From contig CM040422.1 of assembly GCA_022702705.1 (NCBI GenBank), forward strand, positions 41,687,270-41,751,269: 64,000 nt of DNA. The letters are read 5' to 3'. This document shows, in pieces, positions 11,374 to 20,866 of the stretch (positions within the stretch are counted from its first letter, which is position 1; each line of letters opens with the position of its first letter). This DNA comes from Papilionanthe hookeriana x Papilionanthe teres. Taxonomy: Eukaryota > Streptophyta > Magnoliopsida > Asparagales > Orchidaceae. Position numbers and translations under genes: made by a program. A model generated the notes under the pieces. It had not been told where the DNA came from, made no database searches, and saw only the letters and a list, made by a program, of their open reading frames with translations.

Positions 11374-11790
11374 TTGAGCTTATGTGTGATGCTAGTGATT
11401 ATGCTTGTAGGATCAGTTCTTGGCGAAGATATGAAAAATTTTTTAAAGTTATATACTATGCTTAGTAAAACTCTAAATAATGCTGAAATAAATTATACGA
11501 TTACTGAAAGAGAATTATTAGCGGTAGTATATGGTTTTAATAAATTTAGACCTTATACGATTGGAACAAAATGTACCGTGCATACTGATCATTCTGCTAT
11601 CAAATATTTAACGCAAAAGAAAGATTCCAAACCAAGATTAATTAGATGGATGCTATTAATGCAAGAATTCAATTTTGAGATCGTTAATAAGAAAGGAACT
11701 GATAATCAAATTGCGGATCATTTATCAAGATTAGAAAATCATGAATTATCTGATATTGAAAATGAAATTATAGACAGTTTTCCTGATGAA
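11374..11790 (+). pseudogene. RNase H of element A
   Basis: Degrades the RNA strand of RNA:DNA hybrids. The motifs TERELLAVVYGFNKFRPY and VHTDHSAIKYL, and the downstream NQIADHLSRLE tail, lie in one long open frame that continues into integrase up to 12186. The N-terminal catalytic aspartate (CDAS-type) seems to lie before a frameshift near 11350-11390. Typical single Ty3/gypsy RNase H; no archaeal-type second domain is seen here, unlike element C. Confidence 0.85.
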
Positions 11791-13109
11791 CAACTATATA
11801 ATATCAATGAGTGGAAAATACCATGGTATGTTGATATAGTAAACTATATAGTTAGTAATATTTTACCACCTATGCTAACTTTACAACAACAGAAAAAATT
11901 CATCCATGATACGAAAACCTATTTCTGGGATGAACCATATTTATATAAGCAATGTAAGGATTTAATTATTAGAAGATGTGTACCTTATGAAGAAACTGAA
12001 CTAATTATTCAAAAATGTCATGATTCGATTTTGGAGGACATTTCGGGATCGATAAAGCTGCTTATAAGATTCTACGATACTGGATTTTACTGGCCTACTC
12101 TATTTAGAGATGTATACGGATATATTAAAACTTGCGATAAATGTCGAAGAGTAGGAAATATATCTAGAAAAATGAAATGCCTCTAAACTTTATATTAGAA
12201 GTTGAAATTTTTGATGTTTGGGGATTAGATTTTATGGGACCTTTTATTCCTTCGTTTGGAAACTCATATATATTAGTAGTCGTTGATTATGTTTCCAAAT
12301 GGATTGAGGCACAAGCTTTACCTAGGTGTGATGCTAAGAGTGTTACAAAATTTCGATGAAAAATATTTTTACTAGATTTGGAATGCCGAGAGTGATTATC
12401 AGCGACGGAGGAACTCATTTTAGAAATAAATACATTCACAAACTAGTAGAAAAATACAATATTACTCATAAGATATCCACTGCTTATCATCCACAGACTA
12501 GCAGATTAGCTGAAGTATCTAATCGTGAGATTAAACGTATTTTAGAAAAATCTGTAAACCCAAATAGGTTAGATTGGTATATTAGATTGGACACTGCATT
12601 ATGGGCTTATAGGACTGCTTATAAAACTCCGATTGGAATGACTCCTTACAGGATTATATATGGAAAAACATGCCACTTACCAGTTGAATTAGAACATAAA
12701 GCATATTGGGCGATTAAAGAATGTAATTATAATATGAAGGAAGCTGGTGAGAAAAGATTGCTGCAATTAAATGAATTGGAAGAATTAAGAAATGAATCAT
12801 ATGATAATGATCGGATTTATAAAGAAAAGATGAAATTATGGCATGATCGGAAGATTAATCAGAGAAATTTTGAACCAGGATAGGAAGTTTTGTTATATAA
12901 TACTAGATTGAAATTATTTCATTGAAAAACTGAAGTCTCGATGGTTAGGACCTTTCACCATAACTCAAATATTTTCATACGGAACTATCGAAATCGAAGA
13001 TCCAAAAACTGGACATAAATTTAAAGTTAATGGACATAGATTAAAACCATATTTTGAAGGTATAAGACCTAACTATAAAGAGGTTTTAATGCTTAGTCGA
13101 CTCGATTAA
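11791..13109 (+). pseudogene. Integrase of element A
   Basis: Inserts the cDNA into the genome. The zinc-binding region ends in KTCDKCRR (about 12127-12150). The catalytic core shows WGLDFMGPF (first Asp, near 12220), IISDGGTHF (second Asp, near 12400) and LAEVSNREIK (Glu, near 12508), so all three catalytic residues are present. The C-terminal GPF/Y-type module (RWLGPF) lies near 12940 and the frame ends at a TAA at 13107-13109. Frameshifts near 12180, 12356 and 12885 break it. A perfect hairpin overlaps the stop codon. Confidence 0.88.
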
Positions 13110-13133
13110 TAATTGAAATTAGGTCGAGTCGAC
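13096..13133. other. Perfect hairpin over the pol stop codon
   Basis: GTCGACTCGA (13096-13105) and TCGAGTCGAC (13124-13133) are exact inverse complements around an 18-nt loop. The left arm codes for the last integrase residues and the TAA is in the loop. Element B has a shorter hairpin (TTGGGT/ACCCAA, 45398-45410) at the equivalent place. Confidence 0.75.
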
Positions 13134-13168
13134 GACGTTAAACCAAGCGCTTTATGGGAGGCAACCCA
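13131..13168 (+). promoter_or_regulatory. Conserved noncoding box after integrase
   Basis: The stretch with GTTAAACCAAGCGCTT followed by GGGAGGCAACCCA is matched in element B at about 45433-45472 (GTTAAACAAATTGCTTTG, GAGGCATCCCA) although surrounding noncoding sequence does not align. I recall similar boxes in other plant Athila elements. Role unknown. Confidence 0.55.
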
Positions 13169-13322
13169 TATTAGTCATCTATTTTTATTGTATCTTAATA
13201 GTTAGTCTATATTTTTGAAACTTTACTACTCAATTATTATTAAGAATCATCACATATTCGAACCATTATGATGAGAAAAGAAATTATTCAATTTAGAGCG
13301 AAATTGGACATTATTTTGGAAT

Positions 13323-13516
13323 CTCGCCGACGGCGAGGTCGATACTCGCCGACGGCGAGGTCGATACTCGCCGACAGCGAGGTTCGCGCCTAAATTAATA
13401 TCAGTTTATTTATCGAGCTCGCTGACAGCGAGAAACGTCCCGCCGACAGCAAGAACCTGAAAGACAGTTTTTATAACTGATTCACCGACGGCGAGAAACT
13501 TCTCGCTGACAGCGAG
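13323..13516. repeat. Palindrome block 2 (ahead of first env-position ORF)
   Basis: Seven copies of the 15-bp palindrome start at 13323, 13345, 13367, 13418, 13439, 13481 and 13502. The first three are at 22-bp pitch. The last four fall on a 21-bp grid with one slot missing (13460). The first two are perfect CTCGCCGACGGCGAG; 13418 and 13502 are the symmetric variant CTCGCTGACAGCGAG. TATA-like sequences (13521-13529, 13534-13542) follow directly. Confidence 0.88.
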
Positions 13517-13649
13517 GAAGTTATAAAGATGAGTTATTTATACTTGGAATGCTGATTTGGACGGTTTCAACACCAAATCCTTACTGAAAACCCATTCTTA
13601 TTTCATTCTAAATCTGCCTTCTTCACTATAATTCCTTCCATTCGCTATA

Positions 13650-14702
13650 ATGGCCTCCAAATTCTTAGATTCCTCTAAATCTGGAGTGTTTAACAGGAGG
13701 AAATTTGTGAGCGCGGAAGCGCAGCGGATCTTCAACAAGGTTTTGGTAAAGAAAAGAGTTATCAAGGAACGGGGATTTGTCAATCGAGGATTAGAGAATT
13801 CCACTACGAAGATAGAAGAAATGATCGTGCAGCGGCACTCTGGGAGGTATTTTGTTACACTACTTACGCTGTTGTTATTCCGGTTGTGAAAGAGTTCTAC
13901 TCTAACTTACATGCGATCAATAATGGGAATATCTACGTACGAGGAAGATGGGTGACGTTTACTCCATCAAGAGTAAATGAATTATTCTCCATAGAAAACA
14001 CCACAGTATGTCACTACTCAAATTTTGTGCCTTCTCGATATAATATGAATGAGATATTTCGATATCTAAGCGATGAAGCTGGAAGATCGGGAAATGCGTG
14101 AAGACGGGTATGTTAGTTTCTCTGCATCACTTTTGAATCCTGTCTCAAAGCACTGGCACTTTTTCATCTCATCTAAATTGTTACCTACTATGAGGGTAAA
14201 CAAGGTTTCGAAAGAATGCGCTATATTGAATTATTGTATTCAAATTGGATTGCCTATTGATGTTGGATCAATAATTGTTAAGTCTGCATTGGGTTTAATT
14301 GTGCATGGGTCAGTTCACGGACTAGGACACCCATCTACTATTTTTGCATTATGCAGTCAGTATCAGGTTTCTTATGAAGCTTGGGAAAAGGTTCTGTTAC
14401 CTTGGAAGCCGCTTGATCCTACAGATATGTTCCCTACTTTGGACAATAATGAAGACATTACATTTATCTCTGATAGAGCTTCACAGAATAATCCTATAGC
14501 AAGGCCTATTTCAGATAAAACGAAGTTACTTATGAAGAAAATTAAAGGAATGGAGAAAGAACTGCAGAAAGTGAGAGATTAAATCGACAATATATCTGAT
14601 TTATTTGATCACATTGACTGGAGGATGAAGGAACACTTTGATCATTCTGGACACCGGAAGCTAGCTTTCTTCATTTGTGAGACAGAAGGGTTGGATCACT
14701 GA
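13650..14702 (+). pseudogene. Athila env-position ORF, copy 1 (putative plant transposon protein family)
   Basis: The product is of the plant-transposon-associated type found after integrase in many Athila elements; its function is unknown. It starts with MASKFLDSSKSG at 13650 and continues through three frames: 13650-13889, 13886-14101 and 14073-14582. After an in-frame TAA at 14580-14582 the same frame continues to a TGA at 14700-14702. Shared with copy 2 are FYSNL, VRGRWVTF, VSKHWHFFISSKLLPT, AILNYCIQ and a GLGHPSTIFALC block. A charged, probably coiled-coil C-terminus (KKIKGMEKELQKVRD) follows. No clear membrane segment is seen, so envelope function is doubtful. Frameshifts near 13870 and 14085 inactivate it. 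Confidence 0.75.
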
Positions 14703-15201
14703 AGAATCTGCTTCGGAATTTCCCTTCAGGCCTTTCTATAACTTATTTGTGCATCATCGTCATATCGGAAATATCAGAGAAGATGAAGATTCTGACATTG
14801 AAGAGTAGTAGTAAAGATTTCCATAGTATGTTTATGTTTATGTTATTTGATTTGATCTAAATTTTATTATGTGTGGAGTGATGATTTGAATATCTCAAAC
14901 CTAATTGAGATATGCGACATAGTTTTGTATCAGCATTTAGTGTGTCGTGGATTGGTTTGCGATGCTGATTAGTAGTAAGGATTGAAGTTTGAAGTTTGAT
15001 TATATAGTTTAAAATTATGTTAGTTTGTACATCTCATGGATTTCAATATTAAAGTTAATTTGTTGTGTTGTGTGAATTTGTTTGTGTATAAGTAGCTAAT
15101 CTTCATATTAAAGTAATAAATGATGTGACCAGAAATATAATATAAGGCAAATCAAAGACGAAAATGAGTGATGAATTTCAGAAATTTAAAAATTTTGGAA
15201 T
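14703..15201. other. Noncoding stretch between the two env-position ORFs
   Basis: T-rich sequence that looks like a 3' untranslated region after copy 1, followed by the lead-in to palindrome block 3. No ORF or RNA gene is supported. Confidence 0.5.
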
Positions 15202-15351
15202 CTCGCCGACGGCGAGAAAAATCCCGCCAACAGTGAGATCGATCTCGCTGATAGCGAATAAATTCTCGCCGACAGCGGATTTTTCCCAAGAGTTTTTGGT
15301 TATGAAAAATATTAGCTCGCCGACGGCGAGAAAAATCTCGCTGACAGCGAG
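15202..15351. repeat. Palindrome block 3 (ahead of second env-position ORF)
   Basis: Six copies start at 15202, 15223, 15244, 15265, 15316 and 15337: a run of four and a pair, all at exact 21-bp pitch. Perfect copies are at 15202, 15316 and (symmetric variant) 15337. The 51-bp step between the two groups equals the 13367-13418 step in block 2, so the blocks are probably homologous. A 68-codon frame (15164-15370) runs through the block and reads as heptad-like SPTARKI/PPTVRSI; I treat that as a by-product of the 21-bp period. Confidence 0.88.
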
Positions 15352-15498
15352 GTCACGAAAAACACTTTAATTGACCGGTCAAAAACATTATTCATCATCC
15401 TCAACCTCTCATTTTAGCAAAAATCGACCAAGGGCTTGAGAGATCTTGGATTTGAAGCGATTTCATCACTCAAAAACACCGGATTTCATCTTCTCTTG

Positions 15499-15698
15499 GT
15501 AAGTGCTTCACTCCTATACAAAAAATTTTGATTTTCACCATGTATTTTCACCACATTGCAAATTTTGGGAAAAATCAAAATATGGAAGAAATATTTGGTG
15601 GAAATCCATGGAATTTGATTTAAATTGCTTATAAATGTTGTAGGAAGCCTTCTTAGGATTATTTTTAAGTTTAGTGAAAATTTTCATGATTTTCACAG
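15499..15698 (+). other. Candidate 200-nt intron in the leader of env-position ORF copy 2
   Basis: CTTG|GTAAGT at 15499 gives a consensus plant donor. A T-rich stretch ending TTTTCACAG at 15698 gives a consensus acceptor, 9 bp before the ATG at 15708. The interval is AT-rich and of typical plant intron length. The preceding sequence (15400-15498) looks like a 5' untranslated exon. Prediction only. Confidence 0.45.
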
Positions 15699-15707
15699 AT
15701 CGATCGT

Positions 15708-16890
15708 ATGGCTCCACGACAAAAACGTCGAGTAGAATTCGACGAAGACCGATTCATCAATGCACGAGCACGAGAGCTAAATATTTTGAAAACATGCAAG
15801 GAAGAAAGTGCATTGCGGATCGGGTTTTCAAAAATCCGGGAGGAGAAGTAGAGCGGATTATTAAGGAACGAGGTTGGGAGAATTTCTGTTACGTTCAATA
15901 TAGAGCAGCTGTAGAAGTGGTTAAAGAATTTTATGCCAATTTGACTGCCGCTGAAGATGCACCAGTAAAGGTACGAGGGTTTTTTGTAGATTTCAATGCT
16001 GCAAGAATTAACGCGTTCTATGAAGTTCATGACTCGCACTTTAGCGAGTATGAAACTTTTGGAATGATGGAAGGACCACTGGAGGAAGTCATTAACTTTC
16101 TCACTAATGGAACCAGAGTTTGGAAAATTAAGCAGCAAGAAAGAGTGAATTTTCCTCTTTCTAAATTAAATGCAGTCTCCAAAGCCTGGCATTACTTTAT
16201 TTGTTCTACTCTGTTACCCACATATCACCATAGTGAGGTAACACGAGATAGAGCAATTCTGAATTTCTGTATTCAGAATAATAGAAGCATCAACATCGGG
16301 AGAGTTATTTATCAAAATATCCTGGCCACTCCTTGAAATGAGAGTGGAGCTGGATTGGGACACCCTGGATTAATTTTTGCACTCTGCCAACTCTCTGGAG
16401 TTGAGGCTAGAGATGATGAAGAATGGGTGGAACCTATGAAACCACTCACATTGCCAACATTAAGAAGTATGAATCTCATGAAGGATGGAGATCAGGAGTG
16501 AGAAGTTATTTCACTCAGTCCAGTAGAGATATACCCTCTACTAGCCATGAACCTCCTGAGCCTACCACCCCTACCCTACAAGATCTGATGAATGAATTGA
16601 CACTGCATAGGAGGAGTTTTGAGCAGTTTGGAGAAACAATGGGGAGAAGATTTGATCATTTTGATCAAAGAATAGATAATCTGGAGAGGAGACATGATTA
16701 TGATAACAAATATCTCCAGCGACATTCGGAATACGAGATTGCATACTATGAAGCTGAACGTCGTTATAGGAGTGGAGATTTATATGTTGTCTTTCCTGAG
16801 TGCCCCCGATATTCACAGTATCAGCCTGCTCAGTCTTCTCAGCCTACAGATCAGGGAGGAGATGATATAGCCTGGGACTTTGATGAATAA
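15708..16890 (+). pseudogene. Athila env-position ORF, copy 2 (putative plant transposon protein family)
   Basis: Second, diverged member of the same family as 13650-14702. The start chosen is MAPRQKRR at 15708, after the candidate intron. A frameshift near 15775 moves to the frame that carries IIKERGWENF, FYANLTAAEDAPVKVRGFF, VSKAWHYFICSTLLPT and AILNFCIQN. That frame ends at 16336, and GLGHPGLIFALC follows in another frame. The last frame (16423-16890) is hydrophilic: a PEPTTPT hinge, then FGETMGRRFDHFDQRIDNLE with coiled-coil character, ending acidic (WDFDE). Identity to copy 1 looks like roughly a third by eye, so the duplication is old or the copies come from different elements. Function unknown. 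Confidence 0.75.
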
Positions 16891-17410
16891 AATTAGGACT
16901 TTATTTGTTTTGTTTGTTTGATGTTAAGTTATTGTGGAAACTTTTGTATGTTTGTAATATTCAGTACTTTATGTTGTGAGACATTGGATGTTAGTTAGAT
17001 TAATTTGCTTGAATTGTTATAGTAGTTAGTTATTGTTTTTTTTTGTTAGTTAATTGCATTTATTTTTATGTTAAATAGGATGATAGTTTTCTTTAGTATG
17101 TTTTTATTTTATTTTGTATAGTTTTAAGTTTTTAAAATTGTTAATCTGTTAGTTCAATTGTTTTTAATATGTTAGTAATTCATATGTGTAGTGTAGAGTT
17201 AATTTTAATTGTTGTATTTAATACTTATCTCAGATTTTATCCCTGCATTTTCTTTAAATTGTTATATATATATGGAGAATACTAACAGTACAGGTTCAAT
17301 GAAAAATGAAAAAGCTCGCAAAAATTTCAAAGAAAAAGAAATACCTAAACTTCAAAGTTATGATTTATTTACTTTCCCTTTTTCATTATTTAGAGTAGAT
17401 ATAAAAATTT

Positions 17411-17424
17411 AAGTTTGGGGGGAG
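17411..17424 (+). other. Internal polypurine-tract-like sequence
   Basis: AAGTTTGGGGGGAG resembles the terminal tract AAGTTTGGGAG at 18264-18274 and lies about 850 bp upstream of it. It has a better purine run than the terminal one. Confidence 0.4.
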
Positions 17425-17823
17425 TAAAATACAAATTTAGTTATTAACTTGTTCTCGATTTCTATTTTCAAATTATTATAAAATGATTTTTATAGCAAAA
17501 TTTTCAATTTAATTAATATGAATTATTTTATTTAATTATTATAAAAGGTTAAATGAAATACTTCTAGTGCTTTAATTAATTAAATAGAATAAAATATTTG
17601 GTTAAAGGGAATAAGAATATAGTAAACTAATTTTAGTAAGGAAAACTATATTCTAAAATTAAAATTCTTTAGTATTCAAGTGAAAAAGAAAAGATTGAAA
17701 ATCAATGAAGTAAAAACTATGAAATATATATAAGCTAAGAAATATTTCTAAGTTTCAAATTTAGGAAGATGAAAATGAAGTTCAAAATTATTAACAGACT
17801 CTCCAGATACAGTAATCCTCATT

Positions 17824-17874
17824 AAGAAAAAGAAAAAGAAAAAGAAAAAGAAAAAGAAAAAGAAAAAGAAAAAA
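17824..17874. repeat. (AAAAAG)n microsatellite
   Basis: About eight uninterrupted hexanucleotide units in the 3' untranslated region of element A. Confidence 0.9.
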
Positions 17875-18263
17875 TGAGGAGAAGCTTGAGGAGATGCCTT
17901 ATCAAAAATTGGCTTCATTTGAATTAACCTAAAGGGAAAAAACTTAGATATTCCTAAACTTATGTTTATGGATTAGAATTTTTACCTAATAGTGTTTTCT
18001 TGAATTTCTTATCATATGAATATCTTAAGTAGTTATTCTTTTAAATATAGTCATTCCTGAAATGAATAGTAAGCTAGAAATCTTAGACCTGATAACTAAA
18101 TAATTTTTTTCTATAAGATTAATTAAATTACATAAATTATTTTTATTTAATTTTATTATGATATTAATTAATCTAATTCATAGTTTATTTAAATTGAAAA
18201 ATCTTACTATAGAAATCATTATTTTTATATAGTACTAAAATTACTTGAGGACAAGTAATAAGT

Positions 18264-18278
18264 AAGTTTGGGAGATTT
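18264..18278 (+). other. Polypurine tract of element A
   Basis: AAGTTTGGGAGATTT directly precedes the TGATC start of the 3' LTR. The position fits the plus-strand primer of reverse transcription. Confidence 0.65.
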
Positions 18279-18454
18279 TGATCACTGAAAAATTTATTAA
18301 GAAATACATACCTATTTTTGATGAAATTACACTTTAAAGAAAGATATTTTCTTTATTTTGTTGCAGGAATGGAGAATTTAGGTGATAAAAGCAAAAATCA
18401 TAAAAAGGAGCGGATTTGGAGCAAAAAGGAAGAAAATAATACAATTTGTGCTGA

Positions 18455-18628
18455 GCCGCCGACAGTGAGATCGAGCCCGCCGACGGCGAGGGTACGAGGA
18501 AGAAATTCTGAAGTATTTATAACTGTCTCGCTGACAGCGAGCCCGAGCCCGCCGACAGCGAGATAACGCGGTTAAAAGACTTTCTAGAAGCCTCGCCGAC
18601 AGCGAGGTAGTTCGTTGCCGACGGCGAG
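18455..18628. repeat. Palindrome block 4 (U3 of 3' LTR, element A)
   Basis: Copies start at 18455, 18476, 18527, 18548, 18592 and 18614: three pairs at 21, 21 and 22 bp. In this LTR the third copy is a perfect 15-mer (CTCGCTGACAGCGAG) where the 5' LTR has an insertion. Differences between the two LTRs look concentrated in this block. Confidence 0.85.
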
Positions 18629-18709
18629 CTAGTTCAAATGGCTCTGATACATTGAACCTGGACACCTTTTGAAGGGATGCTTACGCACCTCTTGGTCCTT
18701 TGCTCACCT

Positions 18710-18719
18710 CTATATATAG
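18710..18719 (+). promoter_or_regulatory. TATA box of element A 3' LTR
   Basis: CTATATATAG, identical to the 5' LTR copy. Confidence 0.6.
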
Positions 18720-19931
18720 AAGCCGAAATTAAGTCTTTAATGTCCAGTTTGTGTGCAGTCTTTTGTGTCTTTTGTGTGTTCTAAGTGTGTTATAAGTGAG
18801 TGAGCAGTCTTTAGAATCTTAATTAGTGTAATTAGTGAGTCTTTTAGTGAGTTTAGTGAGTAATTAGTGAGTCGTGCTGGTACTCGGAAGGAAGAGTCGA
18901 AAGGAACTACGAGGAGTCCAGCTTAGGGATAAATCGAGATAAGTATTTGTATTTATTGTTTTTAACTTTAAATGAAATCCATGTTTAGTTTAGTTAACAT
19001 GCATTATGAGTAGTTTATTAGTCTTTCTCCTCGTTTATGAAATTAAGTGATCGGATGAACTAAAAATAGAAGTACTTTTATATATTAATAAATTGTGATA
19101 ATTTTTACTTAAAACTTAATTTACTTTCAACTGGCCATTTGATTTGTTAAAATGTGTTGATTATCAACTATTGTAAAAATTACATCTGATATTCGGGGAA
19201 TTCAAAAGCCTTGGAAGGAGGGTGCAAATAAATAGGGAAATAAAATCACTGGGCGTAGAATTGAGTATTTTAGTGTGACAGACTAAAATATTCAATTCGG
19301 TCCTATTTTTTGAGAGCTGGAGTGTAGATGTTTGCCCTCAGGCGAGGGGAACGTGGGAGTTCTAAAGTGGCAGTCGGTATCCTCCCAGCCTAGCCTCAGA
19401 TTGAGTAATCAAACATAGGATTAGTCAATATTCTTTACACCTGGACCAAAGGGTAAAGAATAGGAATGCTCTTATTTGTCATAATACCTTAAAATTATCT
19501 ATTTAAATTCATCAATCACTTAAATTTCTAAACAAAGGGGAAAGATACTTTTTCTGAATAGTTAAGACTTATTTAGCAATTAGTTTAATTTCCTGCACTT
19601 TCAATACGCATTAATTTTCTACTTAGTTAAGTTACCTAATTAAAATACTTAGTTTACTTTATTGAGCTTAAATTTAGAATTCCAAATTTTCGTAAACTAT
19701 TTTTATTATTATTATTTTAAAATTAGTTGTTATTTAATTTTCTCTTTCCTCGTGGATCGATAACCGAGGACTCCATTAGAGCCTCGTATTACTTTATACG
19801 ATACGTATACTTGCGTAGCATCCACAACATAAATAATTACAATTCTATACATATAATATAGCGGGGTCAAGTTTTTGGCGTCGTTGCAATTAAATTAAAA
19901 ATATCATAATATAAAATTGTGGGTCAGCCAT

Positions 19932-20866
19932 CGTCATCAGCAATACTTCAGCAAAACTTTCTTAGAATTAAATAACCAAACCATAGGACTTCGAGGTAGT
20001 TTTCCTAGTGCAACATAAATCCTCAATCTTTCTATTAGGCATTTGCATTGCAAATTAAGCCCTAACCGGTCTTAGGATTTCCGAGGTAGTCATCCGATAC
20101 GACATAAACCCTCACATCTTCGAGGCTATTTGTATGATCGTGTCATACGAATATAAGTCCTAATTAATTAAAATTAGTAGGATTAAAACATTAAACAAAC
20201 ATTAGGACATTCCTAAATTCAAGCCAAACAATAGGATAGTCGGGAAATTACCGAAGTTCGCTTCGAATCTGTAATTTCTCCAACCTTTCTTCCTTTGAAT
20301 TCCCAAAATAAAATGTTCCAAATTTGATCCATTCCCTATTGAAACTCTAAAATTCAATCTCTTGAAAACTTAAACTTTTAAATTCTTGAGAGCAGAATTA
20401 CTGATTATTATCGAGAGTTTTCTTAAGTGATTCCCGTCATTTAAGATGTAATTAACTATAGGGGCTTGCCCTTATAGGGAATTTTAAGAACCCAGGTAAT
20501 ATAAACCCTGTTTAATGCTTTCATATTAAGCAGGGGAACTTGTCGGCCTATAAAATTGGTCCGCAGACCAAACGGATGTCACAAATCTTCTAGTTTATTT
20601 AATCGAGCCCCATCACCGAAACGAGTGTGTCTATTCTTCGGGATAGATACACGGTTTATGATGTGGTGCTCGTTTATATAAACTATCTGGGATGTGAGGT
20701 CGGTTTGATTTCATATCTTAAAATTATTTTCAAGATCAAATACTACTTTCTAAATCATGTATATATATTTAAATTAAAATTAAAATCTAAAATTCGCCGA
20801 CAACTTCTGTTAGGCGACCCCTTTTTTAAAAAATACAACACACATAACTTAAAAATATGCCGACAA
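19932..20866 (+). repeat. Tat/Ogre-type LTR in sense orientation, second part (LTR2b)
   Basis: Continues LTR2 after element A. It is the reverse complement of the first ~940 bp of the C LTRs (23246-24190) and ends ...TATGCCGACA at 20866, the expected terminus. No Tat primer site follows, so this is a solo or 3' LTR rather than a 5' LTR. A sense reading frame here (with SILRDRYTV) is also open in the C LTRs at 38582-38839 and 50299-50511. Confidence 0.82.

Larger units (their letters stand above)
16891..18263. other. 3' untranslated region of element A
   Basis: AT-rich noncoding sequence between copy 2 and the polypurine tract. It contains a 46-codon frame (17272-17412, MENTNSTGS...) with no recognised homology, a purine-rich AAGTTTGGGGGGAG at 17411-17424, and an (AAAAAG)n microsatellite at 17824-17874. 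Near 18245, TTGAGGACAAG precedes the polypurine tract, as in other Athila elements I recall. Confidence 0.6.
6086..19926 (+). mobile_element. Athila-like Ty3/gypsy retrotransposon, complete but decayed (element A)
   Basis: A 13.8-kb element with two LTRs of about 1.65 kb (TG...CA ends), tRNA-Asp-type primer site, gag, protease, reverse transcriptase, RNase H, integrase, then two related env-position ORFs, a polypurine tract and a 5-bp target-site duplication. Domain order and DLGAS/FMDD motifs fit the Athila lineage. All coding regions carry frameshifts or stops, so it cannot move on its own. The LTRs differ by a few percent by eye, implying a fairly old insertion. Unusual points: the duplicated env-position module and four blocks of palindromes at 21-bp pitch. 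Confidence 0.92.
18279..19926 (+). repeat. 3' LTR of Athila element A
   Basis: Copy of 6086-7729 with the canonical TG...TCA ends. Palindrome block 4 lies at 18455-18628 and the TATA box at 18710-18719. A primer-site-like TGGCGTCGTTGC lies inside the LTR at 19876-19887. Target-site duplication GCCAT follows. Confidence 0.92.

Noticed and set aside
13323..13516. CRISPR-like array
   Set aside because: Short palindromic repeats at regular spacing, but spacers are 6-7 bp, partly conserved, and the context is a plant retrotransposon with no cas genes.
15164..15370. A 68-codon frame with heptad-like SPTARKI repeats as a real protein
   Set aside because: The heptad follows from a 21-bp DNA period. 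The same palindromes in the LTRs are read in other contexts, and no other coding sign is present.
15671..16138. A 155-codon minus-strand frame
   Set aside because: Antisense shadow of env-position ORF copy 2, whose plus-strand motifs match copy 1.
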